From: Lineus longissimus
Taxonomy: Eukaryota > Nemertea > Pilidiophora > Heteronemertea > Lineidae
Assembly (NCBI RefSeq): GCF_910592395.1
Contig: NC_088324.1
Coordinates: 10,752,953-10,816,952, forward strand
Direction: 5' to 3'
Length of the DNA stretch: 64,000 bases
The position numbers and the translations under genes are program-made. Of the stretch, positions 35,101 to 47,000 are shown piece by piece. The notes below the pieces were generated by a model, which was not told the origin of the DNA, did no database searches, and saw only the letters and a list, made by a program, of their open reading frames with translations. The first letter of the stretch is position 1, and the number at the start of each line of letters is the position of its first letter.

Positions 35101-37913
35101 CTGAACCTGACATTTCATTTTAAAATGATGCTAAGGAAGACTGATTGCTTTTCAGCACTAGTCTTGTCTGAAACTCTGGGATTCTTGATTGTGACATCCA
35201 ATGTAATGTCATCCAATGTGATGTCATCATCTGACATCACATTGGATGTCACATCCCAGATAACTGAGTGCTTAAGAGAATCTTAGGATGGCTCTTGCAG
35301 GTGCACATTGTCATGTCTCATCAGACTTCTTCCTGATCACAGCTTAAAATTTAATTTTCATGTTTTTAGTGAATGAGTAGCCTTATGTGAGTGAATCAAT
35401 TTTTGGCACTCATCTAAGAGGTTCCCGATTACCCCAGCCTTGGAATTTGAGCCTGAAATACATCCGACATTCTATCTGCAACATGTTGAGAAGATAATCC
35501 ATCGCATAATTCGATATCCATGCATTTTCCTGCGATGTCAGGAGTTGATGAGGCATTCTTTCACCAATCAATCCAGCTGTTGAAGCATTCTTTCTACTTT
35601 TACTTCATGATTTGTACACTATGTCCACCCATTGCTTTCTCCAGGACGGTCCATTGGCGAAAAGAGGAATGTTTGGTATGCCCGAAAACATGATAAATTC
35701 TGCTCAACTATTGCTAGGAGAGTAATCATGTGTTTGCTGTTTGGCACAATGTCATAAAGAGACAGTCACTGATCATAAAAGTTGTTGTTCTCAATAGTAA
35801 TGAACTGATGAACAATTCATCTGGGTCATCATATTAGCTGCGCTTACACCACGAAATATTGGTGGACCAATTGCACTTACACCACCACATTGCCGCGACA
35901 AATTGGTTCGGCAATCCATTGCCGATACAAATTGCCGAGCGAATTTGTCCCACCAAGCTTGATGGTCCAAATTCGCCCGGCTTGTTAAAAGCTCGGCTTT
36001 GTCGTGGTGTAAGCGCAAATGGATCGGCAATTAGCTAGTTAGATGGTTCGGCTCCAGGCGGCGCTTTCGAAATGGCGCTTTCTGCCAAGGCTTTCTGCGT
36101 TCTGCTTATTGTTTGCGCGCCATCTGTAGCCGGATTTTATAACTAGCTACAGCGCTGGTGTAAGCGCTTGGTGGATTTTCGATGGTGCGGCATTGGTTCC
36201 CGAACCAAGATTGGTGGTCCATTTTCAGGTGGTGTAAGTGCGGCTATTATCATTATGAGAATCACATCATTTATTCATGACATGGCATTCTTCAGACAGA
36301 TAACTTGTTAATTCCAGTAATAGCGGAATGTAATACATGTATAGTAGAAGTACATGTAGAATACCAAATTGACTTCCCAGATCCAACTGTTAACAATAAT
36401 CACCATCATCACAGCATCATACATATGTACATATACCCCTATTTTAGGATTTTGCCTGAGATTTGTGTGTCTGCCACAGGTAATATACACTTTTATCCCC
36501 AGGGTGTGATGACTGGCAAAGACACTCAGGTACCAGGCACCATGGCTTTTAATTTCATTCGACACACTTGCTTAATTTTCATACCTTACTACTTCAAATT
36601 AACACCAATATGAAGAATTTGCACATTATACAGCAACCTGTTTCCAAATCAATCACTTTGTTTGCCTTGTCTGCGCAACTACTTCCAAGACAAGTCTTAC
36701 TATATGGGTCAAGTAAATTTGCACAGTTGTGAACTGAGGGCATTTTTATCTGTTCATAAGCTCAACTCAAGTTACTGCAATAGAAATGCCGGTACTAATG
36801 TTGATGTGAAACATTTTTTCATACCATCTTGACCGGGATATCAAATTTATATGCAGCACTCTCATGAGTACCTGGGAACACCCTCTAAATAGGCTTTTGA
36901 CATGTAAAGTTGGTAAACTGCTTGTTGAGGTTCAGACATTCTTGTCGGGGCATCAGAATATCGGGTTTGGAGAGAACACCTGAGCATTGAGAAAAATATC
37001 ACCCTCTTTTGAATCAATTTCTGTTTGTTTTGTCAATTACAGGCTAATAGGACCTTATTTTGTGATTTATTGAAAATATTCAGAATCAACAAAACATCCC
37101 CTCTTACCATACACCTTACAATGTTTGCCAGTGGATTTTTGCTGCCAAATTACCATGTTTGGCATGAACAGCAGCATCTGCACTTTCACCGTTATCATAA
37201 TCAGTCAGCTTTTCAAACCACAAAAGACCTCAGTTCATAACTTACTTCTATAGCTTCACTTCATAGCATGGTGCATTTACTTTATGACCACAATTTGCCT
37301 ACCCTAGATGTGCGACCCAGTTAACAAATGATCCATAAAATAAAATTGTAATATGAAAGCCATAAAACAACTTCTTTACTGCGAGTACTCCGTGTCTCCA
37401 TTCTGATTCTCATGCGTTTGCATCACCACTATCGAGCTCCACAAATGGGTGTTTGGGGGGAGTGATTTAGCGATCTCAAAACATTGCGGGTCAAGATGTC
37501 GTGTCTCATTCATCCATTTGAAAAAGAAAGAATACTACTGGCATAAAATTGTATAACTTAGTATAAGCTAAAGAACTTCTTATATATATATTCAGAAAAA
37601 TCTTTCCATATTTCAGTTTATACAGAAATTGTTCTTGCATGTTGCAAGAATGGATGAGGTCATCCAAGGCATGAATTTACCTATATTGCCTCCAGTCTTT
37701 TTTATGATACACCCTGTATACAACCTGTACTGTAAGTAGTGTCCATTGATGTTTCGTTTTGGGTCAAACAAAATCGCTTTACAAACTCGCCGACTGCAGT
37801 GATCAAAAACATTGTTTCTCCAAACACGTCACATCAAAGGATAAATGATAACAATAACTCACCTTATCCAACTCCTCTCTGTATTTCTTTTCCTGCTTCG
37901 TAGATAATTCCAT
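29186..37913 (-). CDS. RHBDL: Rhomboid-related intramembrane serine protease with EF-hand (rhomboid-4/RHBDL type), 9 coding exons, 392 aa
   Basis: Exons in reading order are 37913-37863, 33955-33932, 32443-32282, 32042-31860, 30971-30817, 30601-30489, 30369-30269, 29833-29650 and 29391-29186, all in phase. An EF-hand loop (D64-T-N-R-D-G...E75) precedes the membrane domain, as in Drosophila Rhomboid-4 and vertebrate RHBDL1/3. The rhomboid core shows AWRYLTYMFIHNG (L1 loop), HLIFN (HxxxN), the nucleophile in GASGG (Ser247) and the catalytic His318 in AAHFGGILAG, so it should be active. It cleaves single-pass membrane proteins in the plane of the membrane; calcium control through the EF-hand is inferred. 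The last exon encodes the seventh helix and has a homologous alternative downstream. Intron 2 (3.9 kb) hosts a MITE. Confidence 0.95.
33932..33955 (-). other. 24-nt microexon of the rhomboid gene
   Basis: It encodes RFRPIFSP, flanked by CTTTTCAG and GTAAGT. It is phase 0 on both sides, so skipping it would leave the frame intact. Confidence 0.75.
35210..35248. repeat. Perfect 17-bp-arm hairpin
   Basis: CATCCAATGTGATGTCA (35210-35226) and its exact reverse complement (35232-35248) are separated by 5 nt, in rhomboid intron 2. A partial extra copy of the left arm lies just upstream (from about 35192). Confidence 0.85.
35835..36246. mobile_element. Foldback MITE, about 412 bp, CACTTACACCAC termini
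   Basis: The ends are TAGCTGCGCTTACACCAC and GTGGTGTAAGTGCGGCTA, inverted copies of each other. Further inverted copies of GGTGTAAGCGC and of the TTGGTTCGG motif lie inside. There is no open frame, so it is non-autonomous. The target duplication is not clear (TA or ATT). It lies in rhomboid intron 2. Confidence 0.8.
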
Positions 37914-38242
37914 GATTTTAGTCGGGCTTCCTAAACTTTTTGCAAGAAAGTTCTTTACATGGTATTCCCTGACCCAATTAATGGAGCAAGCGGATTGGCG
38001 CAGGTGTTAGTCACGTGGTTTGAGTGAGGGGAGGAATTCCCTTTCAAGCACGTGCTTTTGTTATGATGCTACAGGGCGTGTCAAAAAAAACCCAGGTCAC
38101 CTGGATGTGACAATTTCTCTGAAAACAATCAATTTTCAAGCTAGTTGACGCTTAGGGACTCAGAGGAAGAGTAGAGTGTTGAAATCCCACCGCTATAACT
38201 AATTGAATTAAAAGATCACAAGTTTTTCTACAAATCTTACAT

Positions 38243-38248
38243 TTTATT
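38243..38248 (-). terminator. Candidate poly(A) signal of LSM2
   Basis: AATAAA on - (TTTATT on +), about 470 nt after the LSM2 stop codon and 330 bp before the start codon of the rhomboid gene on the same strand. Confidence 0.5.
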
Positions 38249-38716
38249 GATATTAATATCATATACCAAATCTGAACACATCATTTTTGTTCCAACTCTC
38301 TCATGTTTTTTAGCTAAAACATGGGACCATGATAAATGTGCCCCTCAGAAAATCAGAGTAACACACCTCTCACAGGAAGGGTAAAACTTTGACCCCCAGA
38401 AACCCGACTGCCAGGATTTATTGATGGATACAACCACCTCTTGCTTGTGAAACTGTGAATTTCTGTTTGCTGTCAACTTATCAAATTTCCAGCTTACAAG
38501 ATGGACATTCAAAAAGCAGAAACTGTGTATCCTTTTCATGAATCCAACAATACAAAACACTTAAGTTTGAAAATAAACTGTTCTTATTTTTTTGGTCCAA
38601 ACTGTCCCAACCTGTCTCAGATAGCACATTACATGTACTTTGACTTTCCATAACAACTTTTAAAGTCTTTAACTGCAGCACGCACAGCAAAAGTCCTAAA
38701 AATGTCCATTCAGTTG

Positions 38717-39794
38717 TTATCTAGACTTGCTCTGTGCCGCCTCTTTTCTAGCTGCATCCTGCAGTAATCCTGTGTCACATTCATCAGCCGGTAGCTGGAC
38801 GTACCTCACAACAGAACCACGGATGAAGCAGTTCTTTACAGAGAGCTGAAATAAAATGAAAAAGACAGATGATGTACTGTGCTGCCATCTACTAGAAGAA
38901 AGTGATATTTTCAATTGGGATTTACTCATTTCAGAAGCAAGTTAGCATGACTAGCAGTAGCTTTTTAAAAACTACTTGAAGGACTGGTTTTTGTAAAGAC
39001 TACATTTAAACTATGCCGAAGCAAAAGAACTAAATTTTGTAAAGACTACATTCAACCCATGTTGCAGCAAGACACAGCCGAGGACTTTGATTCTCTTTAC
39101 CTACCATATGAGGACATTTCTCCTGATCTGTCACGCTGATGTCAGTCAATTTTATATTAAGATACTGATCCACAGAATGCAGTGTGCCACAGATACTGAA
39201 AATAAGATTTGTCACCATTGTTAGAATGTGTTCGTGTTATTGGGCAGTAGATACGTAGGGCTCCACTCAAGACGGTTGACCATGTGAAAAAATTCATTCC
39301 TTTGATATTTATTAAGTCAGCAACAACCAGTTTGCCTACATGTTTATTACGTTTAATGTCATGGACTCTCCAACCATCAGACCATTGAATGTCGATGAAG
39401 GTGGCGGGGGGGGGTCAATGGTAAATTTTACTTTGCTTAGGAAGTGGGAAGAATCTCACCCGAAATATTTTGAGCTAAATAATGGTGAAAACATGTCACT
39501 TATTCAAATATAGTGAGTTGATAAGAAGCAACAATATATACGCAAATAACCTAAATAGCATGATGGCATGTTTGGGGACATGGCGAAAATTTGGTTTTAC
39601 CTTCAACATGCACTCACCTCAAGTCGTTTTTCAGTTCAACAACAACATCCTTTCCCACCAAGGACTTGAAAAATGAGTAGAACAACTGTAAGAGAATCAG
39701 AAAAAGAATATATTAAGAGATTGTACTACACAGATCTATCAAAATTGTGCTTTTATCGGAGAAAATTCTGAAAATATTTGCCGGCACCCACCAT
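38717..39794 (-). CDS. LSM2: U6 snRNA-associated Sm-like protein LSm2, 96 aa, four coding exons
   Basis: Exons are 39794-39792 (the ATG alone), 39685-39618, 39195-39105 and 38845-38717. The product reads M|LFYSFFKSLVGKDVVVELK, then SICGTLHSVDQYLNIKLTDI (Sm1 motif) and NCFIRGSVVRYVQLPADE (Sm2 motif), matching the very conserved LSm2 family at its usual length (about 95 aa). LSm2 is part of the LSm2-8 ring on U6 snRNA in the nucleus and of the LSm1-7 ring in mRNA decay. The first coding exon carries only the start codon before a GTGGGT donor. It is divergently arranged with PSMB1. Confidence 0.97.
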
Positions 39795-40058
39795 CTTGAT
39801 TTTGTGATTCGCGGCACGACGAGATTGGTGAGAAATTACTGAAACTGCCGAAATCTTATTTTGTTGTTTTGAAGAGTATAATATATTCCTATTATATTTC
39901 AAAATAAATCAAGTGGAGGACTTTTAGAATATTTCATATAAATTTTTCATCAATCTCGCTCAGAAGTGAGCGCGAGATTTCGGTTACTGGAGGCTGCCAT
40001 TACCAAATTTTTACAAAACCTTTTCGAATAAACTCTCTTTTTCTCAAAAAGTAAAGAT
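39795..40058. promoter_or_regulatory. Shared intergenic region between LSM2 and PSMB1 (bidirectional promoter)
   Basis: Only 264 bp separate the start codons of two divergent housekeeping genes. I see no TATA box clearly placed for either. The arrangement implies shared promoter DNA. Confidence 0.7.
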
Positions 40059-42376
40059 ATGTCTCTCTTAGGAGTCATGGACCCAATTAGCGGATCGATC
40101 GAAGATTACAAAAACGTGCCGAAGCAAGCATATTTCAGTCCATACGCCATGAACGGAGGGTTAGTTTTCGAAAAAATCAAAAAATATTTCATATCACAAA
40201 ATGACACAGCAAGTTGCTGTACATTTATACTATGCAATGTACATGAAGAAGCCATAGCCTTGTGTGAAATGAAGCTATATATCTGTTTACAGAACTTCTA
40301 GATAACAGTTTAGAAGTGTCACCAGTTGTACTAAAAAGCTTGTTTATTACATGATTACGACACTTGTCTAAAGTCTTAACCACTTGCCCAGTGCAGTGGA
40401 CATTTTTGACGACGTTTTTTCGTTGAGTACTTTACCCTACAATGTCATTCAAGGCAATGTCGACTTGCAATGCGTCATGCATGGTAGTATGTATCGTCAT
40501 AACGAGTAAATGTTGTCGGTACAGGTAAATTTCGTACGTTTTAATTTTTTTATTTTAATGACCAGCAAAATTTTCAAAAGTAAAATTATTTTGGGTGCAT
40601 TTGTTTTGTTTGGGCCTTTGTTCATCTTTGTCAAAAAGGTCCATTCTTACTATTGATGATGCTGGATATGTTTACCTTGGATCATTCAAACCTTGACTGA
40701 CAAGAATTATTCTCTCATTGAAGTTTTGATCAAGTTAGTTTTCTTTTCAGAACTGTGGTTGCTATCGCTGGTGATGACTTCTCAGTAATTGCATCTGACA
40801 CGAGGCTGAGTGAAGGCTTCTCCATCCATTCCAGAGAGACTCCAAAAGGTTATGAATTGTAAGTTGGTCAGTTAGTGTCCCTCAGCAAAATTGTTTTCCA
40901 AATGTTACCCTTACCTGTACTGCAGGATAATACCTCTTTTGTTGGGGCATTCTAACCTTAGAGGGTCTTTTTGCATGGATAATCAGTGCTGTTCCTAGGA
41001 CACAGAGCATATATCAGGTCAGGGCACATCTTTACCAACAAACTTTATATAAAACACAAACTTATGCAAAATCTAATATGTGCAAGGATAGTAATTGTAA
41101 CCTTTCCTATTTCAGAACCAACACCACAGTGCTGGGAAGCTGTGGTTTCCACGGAGACGTACTAACACTCACAAGGATCATCGAAGCCAGGTTAAAGATG
41201 TACGAACATGAACACCATCGCAAGATGTCCACTGTTGCCATTGCAGCCATGTTGTCCACAATGTTGTACTACAAGCGATTCTTTCCGTATTATACCTATA
41301 ACATTGTAGCTGGTCTTGATGATGAAGGTGAGCGAATCAACATGGGAAGAAAACTCTTGTAATGAAAACATAGGATTGCTCTTGCCAGCTTCCAACTGTG
41401 GCTGTTTCCTGTAGCGGTGATTCTTAATAACTATACTTACTTTCAAAGTTTCATTCACAAGATAAATTTGAAAATGCTTCTTTAATCTGAGCTTCATTTT
41501 CTGATGCATGAGGCACTTAAGAGTAAGTAGAACAGAGCCACACTGCTTTTCATTTCTGTTGTCACAGCGAGCTTTTAAAACGACCCAGAAACTTCTGAGC
41601 GGATATCAGGTTATATATGACTTCTATGGGCCCATTTACGTTTGGCTGGCCATTCCCACCAAAAAAACCTGCTCTGGTCCATGGAGGCCACTATCTACAT
41701 CACATGAAGTCACAAAATTGTATGTTACGTCATATCGACCTCTATTGCGCCGAGGTGCATAAATTTGATATTGAAGTTAATGTGCCTTGTGTTTAGGTTC
41801 ATGAATCGGGCGACATGTTACAGGTTTACTGTTCATCCTGATTAGACACATAGCAATACCTAAATGCTGTCATGCTTTCTTTTCAGGAAAAGGTTGTGTG
41901 TTCAGTTTTGACCCGGTTGGTTCTTACGAAAGGGAATTTTATAGGGCTGGTGGATCTGCCTCCTCTATGTTACAACCTCTCTTAGATAACCAGGTATGTT
42001 GCTAGATATCTATAATCCGTCCCCAAATACTTTTTTTTTCTAATTCAAGACCTCTTACCTTGAGATAATCATAATGGTGTCAAGAGAGCTCAGTTTGATT
42101 GGTGTTAAAATTATACTAGAGCCCCAACTATATGTCTCCATATCTTATCATTGTTTGAATGTCTGATAAAACTCTGAACATTTCTTTCAGATTGGATACA
42201 AGAATCAAACTGGTGTTGAAAAGGTTCCACTGACCAAGGAAAAAGCTGCAAGTGTGATCAAAGATGGATTCATATCGGCTGCAGAGAGAGATATCTATAC
42301 TGGTGATGGTGTTGTCATTCACACTATCACTAAAGAAGGCGTAACGACCGAATCATTCCCATTGAGGAGAGATTAA
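40059..42376 (+). CDS. PSMB1: Proteasome subunit beta type-1 (beta6), five exons, 237 aa
   Basis: Exons are 40059-40159, 40751-40858, 41116-41327, 41887-41993 and 42191-42376, all GT-AG and in phase. The frame shows [78 protein letters not shown] and [14 protein letters not shown], the diagnostic segments of PSMB1. It is a non-catalytic beta6 subunit of the 20S core. The family lacks the mature catalytic Thr1 arrangement of beta1, beta2 and beta5. Length matches the human protein (241 aa). The ORF ends at TAA (42374-42376). Confidence 0.97.
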
Positions 42377-42688
42377 CCTGACAATGTTTTGTGAACTTGA
42401 AAGATATTGGATTCAACATACAAAGGATATTGAGATGGCCATTGAGGCAACATTTCATAGTGGGTCGATTTTCCTCCTGATATCTGACATTTGTCAGAGG
42501 AATAGATAGGTGGTACTGTTGGAGGTTATCTCATCCTGTTCATGTGCTTGAATGAAAATGTGCTGAAAACTCCTCAGAGTGACACTGACTGGATTTCTGT
42601 GTTGGTAAATCAGTGGGGGGAGATTGGTCTTAAGTCAGGTACATGTACCACTGATGTGCATGGTCTTCTGTAAATATGTGTGTAAAGA

Positions 42689-42694
42689 AATAAA
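42689..42694 (+). terminator. Poly(A) signal of PSMB1
   Basis: AATAAA lies 313 nt after the PSMB1 stop, followed by a T/G-rich stretch (TTTCTTTGTATATACATGTTTTG). Confidence 0.8.
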
Positions 42695-42814
42695 CAACTT
42701 TCTTTGTATATACATGTTTTGTAAATCATTCCTCATCTGGTTTGTTCAATTGAGAGAAAACTCTGCTCCTTCTTAAATGTATTCTACACTGTGACATGTT
42801 GAAGTTTTCCTTGT

Positions 42815-43754
42815 TGCCTACAATGTGTGTCATCAAATGAACTATAAAGTGTCCTAAACCGAAGGCCTGATGTGGAGACATTGTCACAACCTAGCTCTCT
42901 CCCAGAAGCTAAACCGAAGGCCTGATGTGGAGACATTGTCACAACCTAGCTCTCTCCCACAAGTTGGACATAAATATAATGTCACAATTTTCCTTACAAT
43001 ACAGGATGTCTCGGAAAATAAAATGAGCGCCAAGGTTTACGTTTTGCACAAGACAATAGTAGAAGTAAAACTGGATACCGTCACTGTAGTTTACAACAAT
43101 GTCCATCGGTCCCTATTGTTGGGCTGTTGTGTTGCTCCACCGACGCGCGTTTCTGCCCCTCTAGGCTTCGTCAGGGTGGCTGGGGTTGACTTGCATCTGT
43201 CTTGTTCGAAGTTCACAGTTTGAATGACATCATGACTCAGGGGTGGTTTCTCAATGACGTTGTGACGTTATAGACTTTGTTGCGACTCTGTTGTTGAAAC
43301 ATTCTGTTGTAGTCATGAAGCAGGTGGGCTGTGCAAATGGCACATGTTGAGAAGTACAGGATCAACCGATGATACACATGGACCAGACAATAAAATCAGA
43401 ATAGTAGAAGTAAAACTGGATACCGTCACTGTAGTTTACAACAATGTCCATCGGTCCCTATTGTTGGGCTGTTGTGTTGCTCCACCGACGCGCGTTTCTG
43501 CCCCTCTAGGCTTCATCAGGGTGGCTGGGGTTGACTTGCATCTGTCTTGTTCGAAGTTCACAGTTTGAATGACATCATGACTCGGGTGGTTTTGCAAATT
43601 GCAAGACTGTGTCCAAGTTGTGTGTGAGAGCCAGGTTGTGTCATCTCCTTGCCTGCAAAACGTAAACTTTGGTGTGAGAGCTAGGTTGTGACAATGTCTC
43701 CACATCACGCCCTTGGTTAAGGACGCTTTATAGTTCGTTTGATGATACACATTG
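42815..43754. mobile_element. Inverted-repeat element (about 0.94 kb) with internal tandem and direct duplications
   Basis: The left arm (about 42815-42910) and right arm (about 43665-43754) are inverted copies of each other over roughly 90 bp. They contain the motif GGTTGTGACAATGTCTCCACAT. The left arm holds a 55-bp tandem duplication (42856 and 42911). Inside are two direct copies of about 175 bp (43047-43222 and 43399-43573). No protein is encoded, so it is probably a non-autonomous DNA transposon or a satellite-like foldback. The BEL element was inserted at its right edge, and related GGTTGTGACAACGTCTCC units continue beyond 51363. Confidence 0.7.
43047..43573. repeat. Two direct copies of a 175-bp segment
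   Basis: The segment starting ATAGTAGAAGTAAAACTGG at 43057 and about 43401, running through GTTCACAGTTTGAATGACATC, is almost unchanged between copies (one visible CGTCAGG/CATCAGG difference). Confidence 0.9.
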
Positions 43755-44001
43755 TGTTGGAGATTGACCTCTTAGTTTAATCTTAGGCCTAATGCTGTGT
43801 CGCCATCTGTGATTGTAGTTTGTAACCAAACCCCCTTTTTGTCTTTCCCGCCACTAAACTTGTTGGAGCTCTCCTATTGTTTTTACATTTTAAAGGTGCT
43901 AATAAAAGAGTTAGATTTGTAAAATAGAAACACGAGGGTTTCTTTCCGTTATTTAGCCGGCAAGTTTCGCCAATTTCGGGCTGGTTCCGTGGTCCCCGAA
44001 A
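43755..44001 (+). repeat. 5' LTR (247 bp)
   Basis: It starts TGTTGGAGATTG and ends GGTCCCCGAAA. An internal AATAAA (in GCTAATAAAAGAG) could serve as poly(A) signal. It is preceded by target-site copy CATTG. Confidence 0.96.
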
Positions 44002-44004
44002 TTG

Positions 44005-44021
44005 TGGTGCCGTAAACCCGG
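44005..44021 (+). other. Primer-binding site of the BEL/Pao element
   Basis: TGGTGCCGTAAACCCGG starts three nt after the 5' LTR with the TGG expected to pair with a tRNA CCA end. Which tRNA it matches cannot be told without a tRNA set. Confidence 0.7.
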
Positions 44022-44044
44022 GAGAGTAAGAACTTAAGAAGGTT

Positions 44045-47000
44045 TTGAACACTTGTTTGGCGAAAATGCCGGAGAACGAGGCCGGAGTTCCTGAAGGACG
44101 TGATGCGGTCCGAAAATCACGCTCAGCGGCGAAAGGCTGGGTGACGCGTGCATCCAATGCACTGAAGCGTGCATGTAAGGATGCACGTCAACCGTTTGGG
44201 AAGGATGCCGTAAGTAAAGTGGCAATAGAAAGCTGTATCAATGACTTCGATCGATATTTGGTGTCATTTGAGAAGGCCCAATCGGAAGTTGAAATGACAA
44301 TCGAAGATGAGCTTGCACAAGAGCAAGACATTGATCAGGCCTTTGCTTTCATATCTGAGGCAAAGCAGTCTAGGCACGAGGCACAGATTATGTTGGAAGA
44401 GATTGTGACCCGTATGTCAAAGGGTCCAAAATCGAAAGACAGTAATGACGATTTCGATGACGGGGCAAGTTGTGCCTCGAACAGCTCCATGGCGTCGATG
44501 GGAAGGGTACGCCTTCCCAAGTTGGAACTGCCAACCTTTTCAGGGGTGATAACGGAATGGCAGTCATTCTGGGACCAATTCACCGCACTTGTCGATGAAA
44601 ACGAGAGTATACCGGAGATAAGCAAGTTCTCGTACCTCTCTTCGCTGCTCGAAGGTGAGGCTAAGTGTGTGATAAAGGGTCTCCCAGTGACGGAGGAGAA
44701 CTATCACATCGCAAGCAAGTTGCTAACGGATCGGTATGGAAGACGTGAAAGGATTATTTTCACACATGTTCAGGCCTTGTTAAATGCGTCTATGCCTGGA
44801 CACGGACAGGGTGGAAAGATGGTTGGAAATCGAGTTTCAGCACTTTGGCGGTTGCAGGACGAACTATTGCTACACATTCGCAGCCTCCAAGCCCTCGGTA
44901 TAGAGGGATCGGAATATGGTTTCCTACTGACCCCCCTGATTCTGTCACGCTTGCCTAATGACATACGTATGGAGTGGGCACGGGAGAGTGACGGAAGGGA
45001 AGCGGATTTGGAGTTCCTACTAGACTTCATGAAGAGGGAGATAAATCGACGAGAGAGATCGGAAACCTTTAAGGTTTTGACCAAGACTGACAATGTTGGT
45101 ACCCAGGGACATGGGATTGATGCAACAGCTGACATGGCTGAGGACAAGCAACGTGTGGCGACTGCATCCGCCTTGCAGTCACCTAGTGTAGCCTCACATT
45201 CTGGTGGTAATTCATGTGGTGTATGTGGGAAAACCCACCAGACTGAGAAATGCTGGGGATTGTTAAACCTCCCAGTTTCAGAGAGACATTCGAAGGTGCA
45301 GTCATGTAAGTTGTGTTTCAGGTGCTTGGGTAAGTCACACTTTGCCAAGGGTTGTATTGCACAATGTTCAAAGTGTAAGGGTCGACACCATGCCATTTTG
45401 TGCAATGGTGGTGGTGGTAGTGGTAAAGTGAACAAGGCTAGGCAAAGTGGTTCACCCTCTGTTAGCAAAACCCAGAGTGGTGATAGTAAGGGGACAGGTA
45501 AATCTAGTAGTAGTGATACTGGGGTCAAGACACCTGAGAAGTCTAAGGGTCAGGATACTGGTACGATGAAAGCTAATATGCATTCTATTTCAGCAGGTAG
45601 CAGTGTTAATTCAGGTAGTAGGGTGAACACTGTGCTACAGACAGCCAAGGTAAAGATAGTGGGCAGGCAGGGCTGCACTGAGGCAACATTGATGTTTGAC
45701 AGTGGGTCAGACAGGTCATACATCACCTCATCAATGGTAAAGAGAGTGAAACCGGAGTGGGTTGGCACAGAACCCATTTCTTATGCAGCCTTTGGGTGCA
45801 ACACTCCTAGTGTGGAACGCCAGTGTAATATATACAATGTGCATTTGAGTGGCAGCCACACAGGTTCAGGTGAGAACATTTCTCTAAATGTCGCCGAGGT
45901 ACCAGTCATTTGTAACCCATTGGTGAGGCCCTTGGTCCCGTGCGAACTGCTGAACATTCTCGGCTCTGACATCCAGTTGGCTGACTCAGTCTCAGAGAAC
46001 AGAGAGATTACAGTGGATATCCTCGTCGGTTTAGATCTTTATTGGAAACTCATGAAGCCACAGAGGTTCAGACAGGTTGGTGGGCTGGTTGCTCAGGAGT
46101 CGTGTTTTGGATGGGTCTTATCAGGTTCGTGGTCAGATTCAGGTGGTGGAGTTCAGTCTGTTCAATCAGGTGCTTGTTCAGTCTCCCCTCAGTTGATGTG
46201 CTTGGGGAATGTCGGTGACTCTGATCTGCGTAGATTCTGGGACTTGGAGTCCGTTGGGATCTCTCTCACTGAACAGGAAACTTTGAACCCCAAAATTGAT
46301 CCTGTTTTGAAGCATTTTTCAGAGAACGTCCAGAAGAATGGGAGCCGATACCAGGTGGCGCTGCCTTGGAAATCGGAAACAGCCAAGGGCAGACTGCTGA
46401 ACAACGAGGCAATGGCTTGGAAAAGGTTGAAGCAGCTGAACCGGCGATTTGATGGAGACCCTGAGCTGAAGCAAAGGTATGACCAAGTATTCCGTGAGTA
46501 TGAATCTAGTGGTTTCATAGTGGAGGTGCTGGCTCATGAGATGGAAAATCCCAACCCCACATTCTATCTGCCTCATCGGCCAGTCGTCCGTGAAGACAGC
46601 CTGACTACCAAGGTTAGGCCGGTGTTTGATGCCTCGGCATCAGGTTATAATGGGGTGTCCTTGAACGACTGTTTGGAGACTGGACCCTCATTGCTTGCTA
46701 GTCTGGTAGATATCCTGATTCGCTTCCGGCGATGGCCTGTAGCGATCACAGCAGATGTGACGAAAGCTTTCCTACAGATAGGAGTCCGACCCGAAGATCA
46801 AGATGTACATCGTTTCCTATGGGATGATGGTGGTAGGGTACGAGTCATGAAGTTTGTCAGGGTCCCCTTTGGGAACAAAGCAAGCCCATTCCTCCTGAAT
46901 GCGACGATAAGACATCACTTGGATAGTTATCCCCCCTCTGAAGTTGTACAGGAGTTGAAGGATAATATTTACATGGATGATTTCCTTTCAGGTTGCGATG

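Noticed and set aside
44770-45528. 252-codon antisense frame within the retroelement
   Set aside because: It lies opposite the gag/zinc-knuckle coding region and has no independent support.
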